From Rhodobacter sp. (GTDB lineage: Bacteria; Pseudomonadota; Alphaproteobacteria; Rhodobacterales; Rhodobacteraceae): DNA of 64,000 nt. A model generated the notes under the pieces. The model saw only the letters and a list, made by a program, of their open reading frames with translations. It did not search any database and was not told the origin of the DNA. The stretch covers positions 31,456 to 95,455 of the forward strand of contig PNJK01000007.1 of assembly GCA_013821825.1 (NCBI GenBank), written 5' to 3'. The position numbers were made by a program, and so were the translations under genes. Shown one piece after another: positions 19,394-29,546 of this stretch (the stretch's first letter is position 1; each line of letters opens with the position of its first letter).

Positions 19394-19843
19394 TCAGAAC
19401 AGCAACTTGTAGACGTTGCCGTTGGTGTCCGACGCCGTGCCAGTGCCGCTGGCGGTGCCAGACCCGATGACGAAGGTGCCCTGCACCCGGGTGCCGTCAT
19501 CGCAGACGGCATAGATTTCGCCGTTGTTCACACCGGCGACCGTCTTCTTTTCGCCGCCAAGCTCGCCGCCGGTCTTCTTCCAGGTCAGCGACAGGCCCTT
19601 GGTGTTCGACACCGTTCTGGGGGTCAGCGACGACCACGTCCCCTCACATTTCACGCGGTCGGGCAGGCGGAAGGACAGCGGGCCAGAGGTGCCGTTGGTG
19701 TTCTGCGCGGTCGCCTTGATCACCAGAGTCGGGTCAGCCGTGGCGATTGGGCCTTCCAGCGGGTAGAGTTGCATGTTGCTGGACGTGCCGGAGCAGGCGG
19801 CGGTCAGAAGAAGGGCGAAAAGGGGAAGGCTGCGGACGCTCAT
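19394..19843 (-). CDS. Hypothetical lipoprotein
   Basis: MSVRSLPLFALLLTAACSG lipobox; 149 aa. Confidence 0.75.
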   Translation of the reverse strand: MSVRSLPLFALLLTAACSGTSSNMQLYPLEGPIATADPTLVIKATAQNTNGTSGPLSFRLPDRVKCEGTWSSLTPRTVSNTKGLSLTWKKTGGELGGEKKTVAGVNNGEIYAVCDDGTRVQGTFVIGSGTASGTGTASDTNGNVYKLLF

Positions 19844-20796
19844 GCGGGTATGGCTTTCTCTGGTCGGCTTGACCGGGCGCGGCGACCCGCGCCAGCCGTG
19901 CCGAAGACTGACGCGCCCTGATTACGCTTCCTTGGGGCCGGTTTCCAGAGCTTCCGGGATGATAGCCAGTGACATTGGCCCGACATGCGGGGGAGGGGTG
20001 CCAGGGACATGAAGGTGTGCCCGGTTCCGGCGAGGCGGTTACTCAGGCCGGGGAAGACGGCCAATGGCCGGAGGCGGTCGAGCTGAAAAAAGCCCGACGG
20101 TCTTAGGGGCAGAGGGGCAGGTCCGGAGACCGCCGGTTGCCTGGCTAGGCTTGTGCACAGTCTTCCTCACGTCCCGGCACCGAATGCCGGTGCCGCCGCA
20201 AGCCGGAATTCCCACGACCAGCGGTATCCGCGAGCTTCGCACAGGATAGACAGAAATGCGCGGGTGAGCTGCTGAAAGTTGTGTTTGTATCGCATAAGGG
20301 TATGAAATGACTGTAGCACACCTTTGATCCCTCGACGCTCACGATCCCGACCGGCAGCTTCAGCGTCAGTCAGGATTGCAACGCCAGCAGATCTGTCAGA
20401 TGCTCAGTAGGCGTCAACTCGTCCGTCCTTCCGGCGGGCAGCCGTACCGTCACGATCGACAGTTCCGGCTTCCTGACAATCTCGATTGCCCCCGGAACCA
20501 TCCGCGCGGCCAAGACAGAGGGTCATCGCTTTCGACGACCGGGCAACGGTGCAAGGACAGGCGCCGGATCAATCACCGAGATATGGAAATCGGGTCAGGT
20601 GGAGAACCCGCAGGACGCAGGCGATCCTGCTGGCGAAGGCGGTGGTTGTGGCTTGCCGTGGCGAACGCTGCACTGGCCCCGACCGGCGCCTTTCCCCGAC
20701 ACTCGGGACACCTGTGAAAAGGCAGCCGATTGGGCAGCTCCGCAAGGCTTGCAACGCTAAGCTGCTGGCAGAGCTACTAAAAGTGAAATGGAAGGT

Positions 20797-20871
20797 TGGC
20801 TGGGGCGCCAGGATTCGAACCTGGGAATGTCGGTACCAAAAACCGATGCCTTACCACTTGGCGACGCCCCA
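20797..20871 (-). tRNA. tRNA-Gln (anticodon TTG)
   Basis: Reverse complement TGGGGCGTCGCCAAGTGGTAAGGCATCGGTTTTTGGTACCGACATTCCCAGGTTCGAATCCTGGCGCCCCAGCCA folds as cloverleaf with loop TTTTGGT and encoded CCA. Confidence 0.95.
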
Positions 20872-21009
20872 ACCGTGCGGCGGTGTTTAGCGAAGGGTCT
20901 GGGGCGGTGCAAGGGGGGTGCAACGGACTCGATGCGAATTTTCGCGGCTCGTCATTGCGGTCCTTATTCGCGGCTTGTCCGGGGCGGTTGCCACGGCTAG
21001 GCAGGGCCG

Positions 21010-22185
21010 ATGAAATGGGACGTGATCATCCTTGGCGCCGGGGCTGCGGGCATGATGGCGGCGGTTGAGGCCGGGCGTCGCGGACGTCTCGCACTGGTCA
21101 TCGACCACGCCAAAGCGGCCGGGGAAAAGATCCGCATCTCGGGCGGGGGACGGTGCAATTTCACCAACCTTGGAATCGCGCCGGAGCGGTTCATCTCGCA
21201 AAACCCGCGGTTCGCGCTTTCGGCGCTGAAACGGTTCACGCAGTGGGATTTCATTGCCCGGCTCGATGCGGCCGGGATCGCATGGCATGAAAAGACCCTG
21301 GGGCAACTGTTTTGCGACGGGTCGGCGACCCAGGTGATCGCGATGTTGGCCCGCGATATGGACCGGGCCGGGGTGACCCTGTGGCTGGACTGCTCGCTTG
21401 GCGAAGTGCGGCGCGAAGGGACGGGCTTCGTGGTTCAGACCGCCCGGGGACCGCAGGCGGCGGCTTCGGTGGTGGTGGCGACAGGCGGCAAGTCGATCCC
21501 GAAGATGGGGGCGACGGGGTATGGCTACCGCGTGGCCGAGACTTTCGGGCTGCCTCTGGTCGAGACCCGGCCCGCGCTGGTGCCGCTGACCTTTGCCGAG
21601 CAGGAACTGGACTGGATGAAACCGCTTGCCGGGGTTGCGACCGAGGCTCGGGTGGCTTCCGGCCGGCAGGGGTTTCAGGAGGCGATCCTCTTCACCCATC
21701 GGGGGCTTTCCGGCCCGGCTGTGCTGCAGGTCTCAAGCTACTGGCGCGAGGGCGAGGCGATCGTGGTTGACCTGATGCCCGGACGCGATGCGGGGGCCGA
21801 ACTGCGGACAGCGAAGGCCGCGCAGGGCAAGGCGGCCTTGCGGACCGTGTTGGGGCGCTGGCTGCCCGAGCGGTTGGCCCGACATCTGGAAGAGGCGCTG
21901 GGGATCACGGCGCCGATGGCGGAACTGTCGGGAGCCACCCTCGACCGCGTCGCGGCGGGTGTGCAGGATTGGCGGTTGGTGCCGGTCGGGTCGGAAGGCT
22001 ACCGGACGGCCGAAGTCACGCTGGGTGGCGTCGATACCCGCGCCCTCGACGGGCGGACAATGGAGGCCAAGGGGGTGCCGGGCCTGTATTTCGTGGGTGA
22101 AGTCGTGGATGTGACCGGCTGGCTTGGGGGGTACAATTTCCAGTGGGCCTGGTCGTCTGGCTGGGCGGCGGGGCAGGCGGTGTAA
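21010..22185 (+). CDS. HI0933/YhiN-family NAD(P)/FAD-dependent oxidoreductase
   Basis: DVIILGAGAAGMMAAVEAGRRG; KIRISGGGRCNFTN; C-terminal GLYFVGEVVDVTGWLGGYNFQWAWSSG. Confidence 0.92.
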   Translation: MKWDVIILGAGAAGMMAAVEAGRRGRLALVIDHAKAAGEKIRISGGGRCNFTNLGIAPERFISQNPRFALSALKRFTQWDFIARLDAAGIAWHEKTLGQLFCDGSATQVIAMLARDMDRAGVTLWLDCSLGEVRREGTGFVVQTARGPQAAASVVVATGGKSIPKMGATGYGYRVAETFGLPLVETRPALVPLTFAEQELDWMKPLAGVATEARVASGRQGFQEAILFTHRGLSGPAVLQVSSYWREGEAIVVDLMPGRDAGAELRTAKAAQGKAALRTVLGRWLPERLARHLEEALGITAPMAELSGATLDRVAAGVQDWRLVPVGSEGYRTAEVTLGGVDTRALDGRTMEAKGVPGLYFVGEVVDVTGWLGGYNFQWAWSSGWAAGQAV

Positions 22186-22280
22186 GGGGGGGCAGGCCCG
22201 GTGAGCCGGCGTTAACCCCGACCTGCGATGTGATCCGGAGGGAGGGGGGAGAGCCGGGGCGAACCCTGACCTGGGCGAAG

Positions 22281-22676
22281 TCAGTCTGGTGGAGTTGCAG
22301 CAATGACGCTGACTTCAACGACAGCACCTTCGCGCCGAAGACCGGCGACCTCGACCGCTGTCCAGGCAGGATAGGGGGGTGACAGATATGCGGACCGCAC
22401 GGCGCAGAAGAGATCGAAGTGGTCCCGCAGACCGATATGGTAGCTCGTCATCTCGACAATCGCGTCATGGCCAAGCCCGGCCTCATGCAGCACGGCGCCG
22501 ATCTTTTCGAAAACCTGTCGGAACTGCGCGTCAAGCGTGCCGGGCATCACTCCGTCCGGGCCGCTGCCGGTCAATCCGGTCAGGAAGACATGATTGCCGG
22601 ACAGGATGCCGGGCGCCAGTTTAAGCTGCTCGGCCACGGGGTGCGAGCCCGGGGGAAAAAGGGATCTGCGTGCCAT
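22281..22676 (-). CDS. RidA family protein
   Basis: NHVFLTGLTG...DAQFRQVFEKIGAVLHEAGLGHDAIVEMTSYHI; AWTAVEVAGL. Confidence 0.88.
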   Translation of the reverse strand: MARRSLFPPGSHPVAEQLKLAPGILSGNHVFLTGLTGSGPDGVMPGTLDAQFRQVFEKIGAVLHEAGLGHDAIVEMTSYHIGLRDHFDLFCAVRSAYLSPPYPAWTAVEVAGLRREGAVVEVSVIAATPPD

Positions 22677-22733
22677 ATGACCCTCGCCTTGTATCTGACC
22701 TTCATATCCGCCCCCAAGTCTGGACCCGCTGCT

Positions 22734-23564
22734 CTAGACCCTCAACGGATCAGCCTTTGCCAGCCGGTCAAAGGCCATCAGGCTGGCCACCAGCGCGGGC
22801 ATTTGTGACAGCGGAATCATGTTCGGGCCATCGCTTGGCGCGGTATCGGGGGCCTCGTGCGTTTCAATGAAGACCCCGGCGATGCCGAGGCTGACCGCGG
22901 CGCGGGCCATGACCGGGGCAAACTCGCGCTGGCCGCCGGAGGAATTGCCCTGGCCGCCGGGTTGCTGCACCGAATGGGTGGCGTCCATGATGACCGGATA
23001 GCCGGTGCGAGCCATGATCGGCAGGCTGCGCATGTCGGCGACAAGGGTGTTGTAGCCGAAGCTGGCGCCGCGTTCGGTCAGCAGGATGCGGTCGTTGCCG
23101 GTGCTTGCCACCTTTTGTGCGACGTTGGCCATGTCCCAGGGGGCAAGGAACTGGCCCTTCTTGATGTTCACAACGGCACCGGTTTCACCAGCCGCGACAA
23201 GAAGATCGGTCTGGCGGCACAGGAATGCCGGGATCTGGATAACGTCGACCACGGTCGCCGCCTCTCGCGCCTGGGCAATGTCGTGGACATCGGTCAGGAC
23301 GGGCATGCCCATGGCGCGGATCGCTTGCAACACTTTCAGCCCGGCTTCCATTCCAAGGCCGCGCTTGCCCGAAAGCGACGTGCGGTTGGCCTTGTCATAG
23401 CTGGCCTTGAAGACGAACTGCGCCCCGGCAGCGGCACAAGCCTGCGCCATTTCGCCGGCGATCATCTGGGCATGGTCCAGACTTTCCAGCTGGCACGGCC
23501 CGGCGATGACCAGAAGTGGCCGGTCATTGCCGACGGTCAGCCGGCCAATCGTTACATCGGTCAT
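22734..23564 (-). CDS. kdsA: 3-deoxy-8-phosphooctulonate synthase
   Basis: LLVIAGPCQLES, FKASYDKANRTS, DATHSVQQPGG, IETHEAPDTAPSDGPNM. Confidence 0.96.
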   Translation of the reverse strand: MTDVTIGRLTVGNDRPLLVIAGPCQLESLDHAQMIAGEMAQACAAAGAQFVFKASYDKANRTSLSGKRGLGMEAGLKVLQAIRAMGMPVLTDVHDIAQAREAATVVDVIQIPAFLCRQTDLLVAAGETGAVVNIKKGQFLAPWDMANVAQKVASTGNDRILLTERGASFGYNTLVADMRSLPIMARTGYPVIMDATHSVQQPGGQGNSSGGQREFAPVMARAAVSLGIAGVFIETHEAPDTAPSDGPNMIPLSQMPALVASLMAFDRLAKADPLRV

Positions 23565-23582
23565 GTCGTCCTTGGCCCCATC

Positions 23583-25268
23583 CTAGGCAGAGACCTGTTC
23601 CCGCAGGATTGCGGCGGTCATCGAGACCATGAGGTAAATGCCAAGGAGGATCAACATGGTGACCATGGTGTTCTCGAAGGCGCGGGGGTAGGCCGCGGCG
23701 TCGGGCGGGGTCGGATGCACCGAAACCGAGAGGTAGCGGACCTGGCGGTTCGCCTCGACCCGGGCGGTTTCCATCGATTGCAGCGACTGGGCAAGGATCA
23801 TCTGGCGGGTCTGCAGGTCGGCCTGGGCCACCAGAAGTTCGCCCTGCACCTGCGCAAGGCTGGTTTCTCCGGCGCCGCCTTCGGTCATCCGGGCGCGCAG
23901 GAGGGTGATCTCGTCTTCAAGCGTGGCGATGCGGCGTTTCAGCGGTTCCATGCGGGCGATGTTAGGGGTCTGGTTCGCCTCCATCTGGGCGAGTGACAGG
24001 CGCTCTTGCGAGAGCTGGGCTTCCAGGCTGGCAATCTGCGTTGTGATCAGGCCAACCTCGGCTTCCGAGGAGAGGACCTGAAAGTTTTCCTGCAGCTCGA
24101 TCAGGCGGCGCTGCGAGGCGGCCAGATTGGTCTGGGCATCGTCATACCCGACCTGCGCATCGCGCATCTGATCGGCCCGCAGGCGCTGGGTCAGCTGGTC
24201 GACCTGTTCTTCGGCGTAAGCGATAAGCTGGTCGGCCCAGTCGGCGGCGATCTGGGGATCAGCGGCCATCACCTCCATCCGGATAAGGCCTTCGGTCGGG
24301 TCGTAGGAGATCTTCACGAAACGCTTGTAGACCTTGTAGGCGCTTTCCATCGAGGCGTCGGGATCAAGCCGTTGCAGGCTGTCGATGGCGGGGTTCTGGA
24401 AATGGGCGCGGAAGCCAAGATCGCCTTCCAGCCGGATCATCGCCTCACGCGACTGGAGATAGCCCTGGACGGCGATCGAATCCTGCGAGGTGGCCAGCGC
24501 CGTACCGGAGAAAAGCCCGCCAAGCGCGCCCCCGGATGAGGCGGGGCCGGCCTGCTGGATCACGAATTCGGACTTGGTGGAGTAGATCGGCGTCGCGACG
24601 CGGTAGAAGTACCAGCCGGCAAGCAGGGTGGGCAGGAACACGAAGACCAGCATCCGGGCGAAAAGCAGGACCAGCTTGCGGCGGCGGCGGCGGGCAATCT
24701 CGATCTGCATGCGCAGGATTTCGGCGGCCTGATTGACCTCGGCCCGCTGTTCGGTCGAGGGCACCTTGATCGGTTTGGACCGCTGCGGCAGCTGCGCCCC
24801 ATCGCCGGGCAGCCGGGCGAGCTGGCGACCGGGGTCGGGACTGTTGTCCTGCGGCGCCGGATCGGGTGCGGGGATGGGGGCGTCTGCGGGGCGAGTGACC
24901 ACATGAAGCATCGAGGAGCGGACAAGCGGGTCGATCCCGAGGCGGCGCAGTTTCAGGACGGCGTCAAGGTCGGATCGGGCATCGAGCCCGTGCTTTTGCG
25001 CCAAAAGGCGGGCGCGTCGCAATTGGCGGCCGGTCAGCCCTTCGGCCGCGATGGCGGCAAGGGCGGCATCGTCATCCTCGTCGTCGGCGGGCGCAGCTGC
25101 GTCTTGAGGGGCGGCGGGGGTGCCCGGTACGGCTGCGCGGAAGTCCCGATCTCCAAAGCCGTCCTCGTGGGTGTTGAACGGCATGTCATCGGCGCCGGTT
25201 TCAGGCGGCAGGGCCGGGCGTTCCACCCGACGGACAAAAAACCTGGCGGCCTTAGGCTTGGTAGTCAT
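23583..25268 (-). CDS. kpsE: Capsule polysaccharide export inner-membrane protein (KpsE/Wzz-like)
   Basis: N-terminal TM, IYSTKSEFVIQQ, coiled-coil, C-terminal TM; overlaps kpsT end. Confidence 0.85.
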   Translation of the reverse strand: MTTKPKAARFFVRRVERPALPPETGADDMPFNTHEDGFGDRDFRAAVPGTPAAPQDAAAPADDEDDDAALAAIAAEGLTGRQLRRARLLAQKHGLDARSDLDAVLKLRRLGIDPLVRSSMLHVVTRPADAPIPAPDPAPQDNSPDPGRQLARLPGDGAQLPQRSKPIKVPSTEQRAEVNQAAEILRMQIEIARRRRRKLVLLFARMLVFVFLPTLLAGWYFYRVATPIYSTKSEFVIQQAGPASSGGALGGLFSGTALATSQDSIAVQGYLQSREAMIRLEGDLGFRAHFQNPAIDSLQRLDPDASMESAYKVYKRFVKISYDPTEGLIRMEVMAADPQIAADWADQLIAYAEEQVDQLTQRLRADQMRDAQVGYDDAQTNLAASQRRLIELQENFQVLSSEAEVGLITTQIASLEAQLSQERLSLAQMEANQTPNIARMEPLKRRIATLEDEITLLRARMTEGGAGETSLAQVQGELLVAQADLQTRQMILAQSLQSMETARVEANRQVRYLSVSVHPTPPDAAAYPRAFENTMVTMLILLGIYLMVSMTAAILREQVSA

Positions 25269-25905
25269 AAAGGCGTTTCGCTTCTTCAAGGGTCTCGAAC
25301 TGGTAGAGGTTGCCATTCTTCAGAACGGCAGCCGAGCGGCAGAACTTCTGCAGTGTCTGGGCCGAGTGCGAGACAATGACGACGGTGGCGTTCTTCAACC
25401 TCTCGCTCAGGATGTTCCCGGCCTTGCGGTTGAACTCAACGTCCGAGGTGGCGGGCATGCCTTCGTCGATAAGGTAGATGTCGAATTCGATCGACAACAG
25501 GAGCGCGAAGGAAAAACGCGAGCGCATGCCGGAGGAATAGGTGGCGAGGGGCATTTCGAAGTATTCCCCCAAGCCGCAGACCCAGCGGCAGAAACTTTCG
25601 ACATAGTCGGGATCAAGCCCGTAAAGCCGCGCGATGTAGCGGCAGTTTTCATGTGCCGAGATCTTCGAGTTGACCCCGCCCATGAAGCCCAGCGGGAAGG
25701 AAACGCGAGAGGTCTTGCGGATGATGCCTTCGTCAGGTTTCTCCAGTCCGGCCATCATGTTGATCAACGTGGTCTTGCCAGCGCCGTTTTCGGCAAGAAT
25801 GCCGATCGAATTGCCGAGTTCCACCCGGAACGAAGCGCGGTCAAGAATGACCTTGCGCTGTTTGCCGGTCCAGAACGATTTCGACACCCCCTGGAATTCG
25901 ATCAT
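25252..25905 (-). CDS. kpsT: Capsule polysaccharide ABC transporter ATP-binding protein
   Basis: MIEFQGVSKSFWTGKQRKVILDRASFRVELGNSIGILAENGAGKTTLINMMAGLEKPDEG; FAYSSGM-type YSSGMRSRFSFAL. Confidence 0.9.
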   Translation of the reverse strand: MIEFQGVSKSFWTGKQRKVILDRASFRVELGNSIGILAENGAGKTTLINMMAGLEKPDEGIIRKTSRVSFPLGFMGGVNSKISAHENCRYIARLYGLDPDYVESFCRWVCGLGEYFEMPLATYSSGMRSRFSFALLLSIEFDIYLIDEGMPATSDVEFNRKAGNILSERLKNATVVIVSHSAQTLQKFCRSAAVLKNGNLYQFETLEEAKRLYDYQA

Positions 25906-26029
25906 CTTCGCCCCTGCGTCCGCATCGTGCCAGCCGACGCTTCATGCCCGTCTAGTGCGACATCGTTAACACCCAGTTTGTGGCCTTTAAAGGGCTTGGA
26001 GCTGGCGTCAGCGGGGAACCGGCGGGTAT

Positions 26030-27277
26030 TCACCGGGATGCGTCGTGTTGGGCGCGACCCGGATCGCTACGGGGTCGCCTGCGGGTCAGCAGCAGAGTAA
26101 GGGGCCCGGCAAGCAGGCTGATGGCAAGGCCAAGGCGGGCGGCCTCTTGCATCGCGCCGCCGGGAAGCGCCGTGTCCAGCGCCAGGACCGGGACCGTAAA
26201 GCCCATGGCCATGATCCCGGTGATGGCCAGGATGTCGCGCAGGGTGATGCCGGCGGGCACCCGCAGACCGAGGGCCGCCGCCAGCCCCAGCCCGATGACA
26301 AGCATGCCCAACGGGCGGCCGATCCAGAGGCTTGCCAGCGTGGTTACCGTCGTCGGCGCGAAGGCCGAAAGCTCGACCCCGCCGCGGGTCAGGCCGAACA
26401 GGAACAGGACCAGCACCAGCGGGCGAGCCAAAAGGTGCGCCAAACGGTTCAGCGGGTCGTGCAGGAACTCCTCGACCTCGGCGAAGAGGCCAAAGCTGCG
26501 GTCGGCATGGGCGATGGCGGGGATCATCGGCAACAGCCCAAGCGCGGGTGGCAGACCGGACGCCGCAACGCCGATCCACGAGGCCAGGCCCGCGACGACA
26601 TAGGGCAAGAGGACAAGCCGGGCGCGGCGCACGCGTTCGGGGGTGCCATCGGCAAGCGGTCTTCCGAAGCGCGCCCAGGCCACGAAGGCGGCCAGCAGCG
26701 GCAACAGCAGCCAGACCGGGCGCAGGTCGGCCAGAGGATGCGTCAGGCCAAGCACCAGAAGCGCAAAGATATCAGTCGCGATGGTCAGAAGCAGAAGCAG
26801 ATGCAGCGCCGGGTGGCCCGCCCCGAAGATCCGCCGCCCAAGAAGAAAACACAAGACCACATCCGTTCCGAGCGGCACTTGCCAGCCGGCTGCAAAGCCC
26901 GCTTCCTCGGCCGTTTCGATAAGGGAGGCGGTGAAGATCCAGACCAGCGCCGCCCCGATCATCCCGCCAAGTGCAAGTCCCAGCGGCAGTACGGCCTGCC
27001 GCCCCTTCAAGGCACCGCGTTCAAGGATCAAAGCCTCCCACAATTCTTTGGCGATGAAGAACAGGAAGAAGGCCATCAGCCCGTCCGAGACGACCGACAT
27101 CGGCGTAATGTTGAGGGGCGGGGGGGCAAGCCATGCCGGAAGGCTCAGATCCAGAAGCCGCCATTCGATACTGTCGTAGTAGCTGGCCGGGGCAAGGTTC
27201 ACCCAGACTGTTGCCAGACCCGCGCCGCCCAGAAGAGCGCGGGCGAAACGGGTGACGAAAGACGAGACTCGGTACAT
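26030..27277 (-). CDS. nhaA: Na+/H+ antiporter NhaA family
   Basis: NITPMSVVSDGLMAFFLFFIAKELWEAL, GWQVPLGTDVVLCFLLGRRIFG, LTIATDIFALLVLGL. Confidence 0.88.
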   Translation of the reverse strand: MYRVSSFVTRFARALLGGAGLATVWVNLAPASYYDSIEWRLLDLSLPAWLAPPPLNITPMSVVSDGLMAFFLFFIAKELWEALILERGALKGRQAVLPLGLALGGMIGAALVWIFTASLIETAEEAGFAAGWQVPLGTDVVLCFLLGRRIFGAGHPALHLLLLLTIATDIFALLVLGLTHPLADLRPVWLLLPLLAAFVAWARFGRPLADGTPERVRRARLVLLPYVVAGLASWIGVAASGLPPALGLLPMIPAIAHADRSFGLFAEVEEFLHDPLNRLAHLLARPLVLVLFLFGLTRGGVELSAFAPTTVTTLASLWIGRPLGMLVIGLGLAAALGLRVPAGITLRDILAITGIMAMGFTVPVLALDTALPGGAMQEAARLGLAISLLAGPLTLLLTRRRPRSDPGRAQHDASR

Positions 27278-27450
27278 CGGGCAGGCCTGTCCTTTGCCGG
27301 AGAGGGTGCGGCATCCCCATTTGATCCGGTTTTCGGGCTGCCGCAATGGGGAGTCCCGTCGATGGGTCGTCATTCAGGCGGTATCCTGGCCCCATGCGGC
27401 GCTGGACGGGTCGGCTTGCAAGGCGGGCGGTCTGGCGGCAGGGTGGGGGC

Positions 27451-28041
27451 ATGGGACTGGTGGCGGAAATCGAGGGTTGCAGGCTGTGCGCAGAACGGTT
27501 TGCCGCCACCGTGACGGCCCATGTGCCGCGCCCGGTGGTCTGGTTTCATGAAGGGGGCGGCCCAAGTCTGCTGATCGCGGGGCAGGCGCCGGGGGCACGG
27601 GTGTATGACAGCGGGCAGCCGTTCACCGACCGGTCCGGCGACCGGTTGCGCGACTGGACGGGGCTGCGTGCGGACACTTTCCACGACAGGGACCGGGTGG
27701 CGATCGTGCCGATGGCCTTTTGTTTTCCGGGCATTGATCTGAGGGGGGCTGATCTGCCGCCGCCTCCCATCTGCGCGGCGACGTGGCGGGCACGGGTGAT
27801 GGAAAACCTTGGGCAGGTGTCTCTGGTGCTGCTGGTAGGCGGGGCAGCGATCCGCTGGCATCTGGGGGCGAAGGACGTGACTGCCGCCGTGGCGGACTGG
27901 CGCAAGGCGCTGGCGAGCGGGGTCATGCCCTTGCCGCATCCGTCGTGGCGGAATACGGGGTGGCTGAAGCGCATTCCCTGGTTCGAGGCGGAACTGGTGC
28001 CGGAACTGCGGCTGGCGGTGCGAAAGGTGATGGATGTCTGA
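27451..28041 (+). CDS. Uracil-DNA glycosylase family protein
   Basis: LLIAGQAPGARVYDSGQPFTDRSGDRLRDW; PLPHPSWRNTGW. Confidence 0.82.
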   Translation: MGLVAEIEGCRLCAERFAATVTAHVPRPVVWFHEGGGPSLLIAGQAPGARVYDSGQPFTDRSGDRLRDWTGLRADTFHDRDRVAIVPMAFCFPGIDLRGADLPPPPICAATWRARVMENLGQVSLVLLVGGAAIRWHLGAKDVTAAVADWRKALASGVMPLPHPSWRNTGWLKRIPWFEAELVPELRLAVRKVMDV

Positions 28042-28819
28042 TCTGCTGACTTTGCTGGATGCCGCCCATGCGGCGGTCTCGGCCGACCCCGAGAACGAGA
28101 CGCTGCGCCTGCGGTTCTACGAACGGCTGGCCGACGGCGAGATGATCCTTCTCTTGGAGCGTGAGGCGGTGGGCGCGGCGGTGGAGCCCAGGGTCTTCGA
28201 CATCGAGGGCGGACCGGTGGTGCTGGTCTTTGACCGCGAGGAACGGCTGGCGGCCTTTACCGGCGGCATAGCACCCTATGCGGCGCTGCCGGGGCGGGTG
28301 ATCGCCGGGATGCTGAAGGGGCAGGGGATCGGCCTTGGAGTGAATCTCGGGGTGGCGCCGTCCTCGATGCTGTTGCCGGCCGAGGCGATGGACTGGCTGG
28401 CCATGGCTCTGGAAGGCGGGCCAGAGGCCGCCGAAGCGGTGCCGGAGCGGTTTCTGGCGCCCATGGTGCCCGAGGTGCTGGTCGCGGGGCTGGATGCCAA
28501 GCTGGCAAAGGCCGGGGGGCTGGCGGTCGCGGCCGTGCTTGCGGGGGTGGAATACCGGGGCGGGCGGCGCGGGCACATGCTGGCGTTCCTTGACGCCATT
28601 CCGGGGGCCGAGTCGGCGCTGGCCGGTGCCGTGCGCGAAGCGCTGGTCTTCTCGGGGCTTGAAGCTGGGGAGCTGGACGTGGCCTTCCTGCGGTCAGGTG
28701 AACCGGCGGCTCTTGCAATCATTCGGGCGGGGCTGCGGTTCGATCTGCCGGTGCCGGAGGTGCCCGAGGCGCCCGGCGCGCCCGGAATGGACCCCGCGCG
28801 CCCGCCAAAGCTGCGGTAG
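28034..28819 (+). CDS. SseB-like protein
   Basis: LRLRFYERLADGEMILLLE...VEPRVFDIEGGPVVLVFDREERLAAFTG. Confidence 0.75.
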   Translation: MSDLLTLLDAAHAAVSADPENETLRLRFYERLADGEMILLLEREAVGAAVEPRVFDIEGGPVVLVFDREERLAAFTGGIAPYAALPGRVIAGMLKGQGIGLGVNLGVAPSSMLLPAEAMDWLAMALEGGPEAAEAVPERFLAPMVPEVLVAGLDAKLAKAGGLAVAAVLAGVEYRGGRRGHMLAFLDAIPGAESALAGAVREALVFSGLEAGELDVAFLRSGEPAALAIIRAGLRFDLPVPEVPEAPGAPGMDPARPPKLR

Positions 28820-28994
28820 GTGACCAAAGCGGCATGCCGCCGCACTTTCAATTTCCGTCGCTGGCCTTCGGTCAACCGGCACCAGGGTGCCTCTGGCAGG
28901 GATATTTGGGAACAGGGCAAGGGGAAAAGTGGGGTAATATAATACCGCTCACGCAAGACGCTGTTTTTGTGAGACTTTATGTTTGATGGCGGGC

Positions 28995-29023
28995 TTGACG
29001 CGCTGTGGTCCTTCGGCGATAAG
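28995..29023 (+). promoter_or_regulatory. Candidate sigma70-type promoter of rplM-rpsI
   Basis: TTGACG (28995-29000), 17 nt spacer, GATAAG (29018-29023), upstream of rplM. Confidence 0.4.
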
Positions 29024-29079
29024 CCCGCATCCGAATTCGGGGGGTCTCTGCCTCCTGCCATCCTTACGGGACACTGCCC

Positions 29080-29544
29080 ATGAAAACCTTCACCGCTACC
29101 CCGGCGGACATCGACAAGAAGTGGATCCTGATCGACGCCGAGGGCGTCGTTCTGGGCCGCCTCGCGACGATCGTCGCCAGTATCCTGCGCGGCAAGAACA
29201 AGCCGACCTTCACCCCCCACATGGACATGGGTGACAACGTCATCATCATCAACGCCGACAAGGTGCAGATGACCGGCAACAAGCGCAACGACAAGGTCTA
29301 CTACTGGCACACCGGCCATCCGGGCGGCATCAAGCAGCGGACCGCGAAACAGATCCTTGAAGGGGCGCATCCCGAGCGCATCGTCATGAAGGCTGTCGAG
29401 CGGATGATTACCCGCAACCGCCTTGGCCGTCAGCAAATGACCAACCTGCGAGTCTATGCCGGTGCCGAGCATCCGCATGAAGCCCAGCAGCCGACCGTTC
29501 TGGACGTCAAGGTCCTGAACCCGAAGAACACCCGGAGCGAGTGA
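29080..29544 (+). CDS. rplM: 50S ribosomal protein L13
   Basis: [52 protein letters not shown]. Confidence 0.98.
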   Translation: MKTFTATPADIDKKWILIDAEGVVLGRLATIVASILRGKNKPTFTPHMDMGDNVIIINADKVQMTGNKRNDKVYYWHTGHPGGIKQRTAKQILEGAHPERIVMKAVERMITRNRLGRQQMTNLRVYAGAEHPHEAQQPTVLDVKVLNPKNTRSE

Positions 29545-29546
29545 GC

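Noticed and set aside
18600-20800. Active genomic island at tRNA-Gln
   Set aside because: No integrase, transposase or repeated tRNA end seen by eye; kept only as a possible scar.
26045-27514. 489-aa plus-strand ORF opposite nhaA
   Set aside because: Shadow ORF; the opposite strand has clear NhaA motifs.
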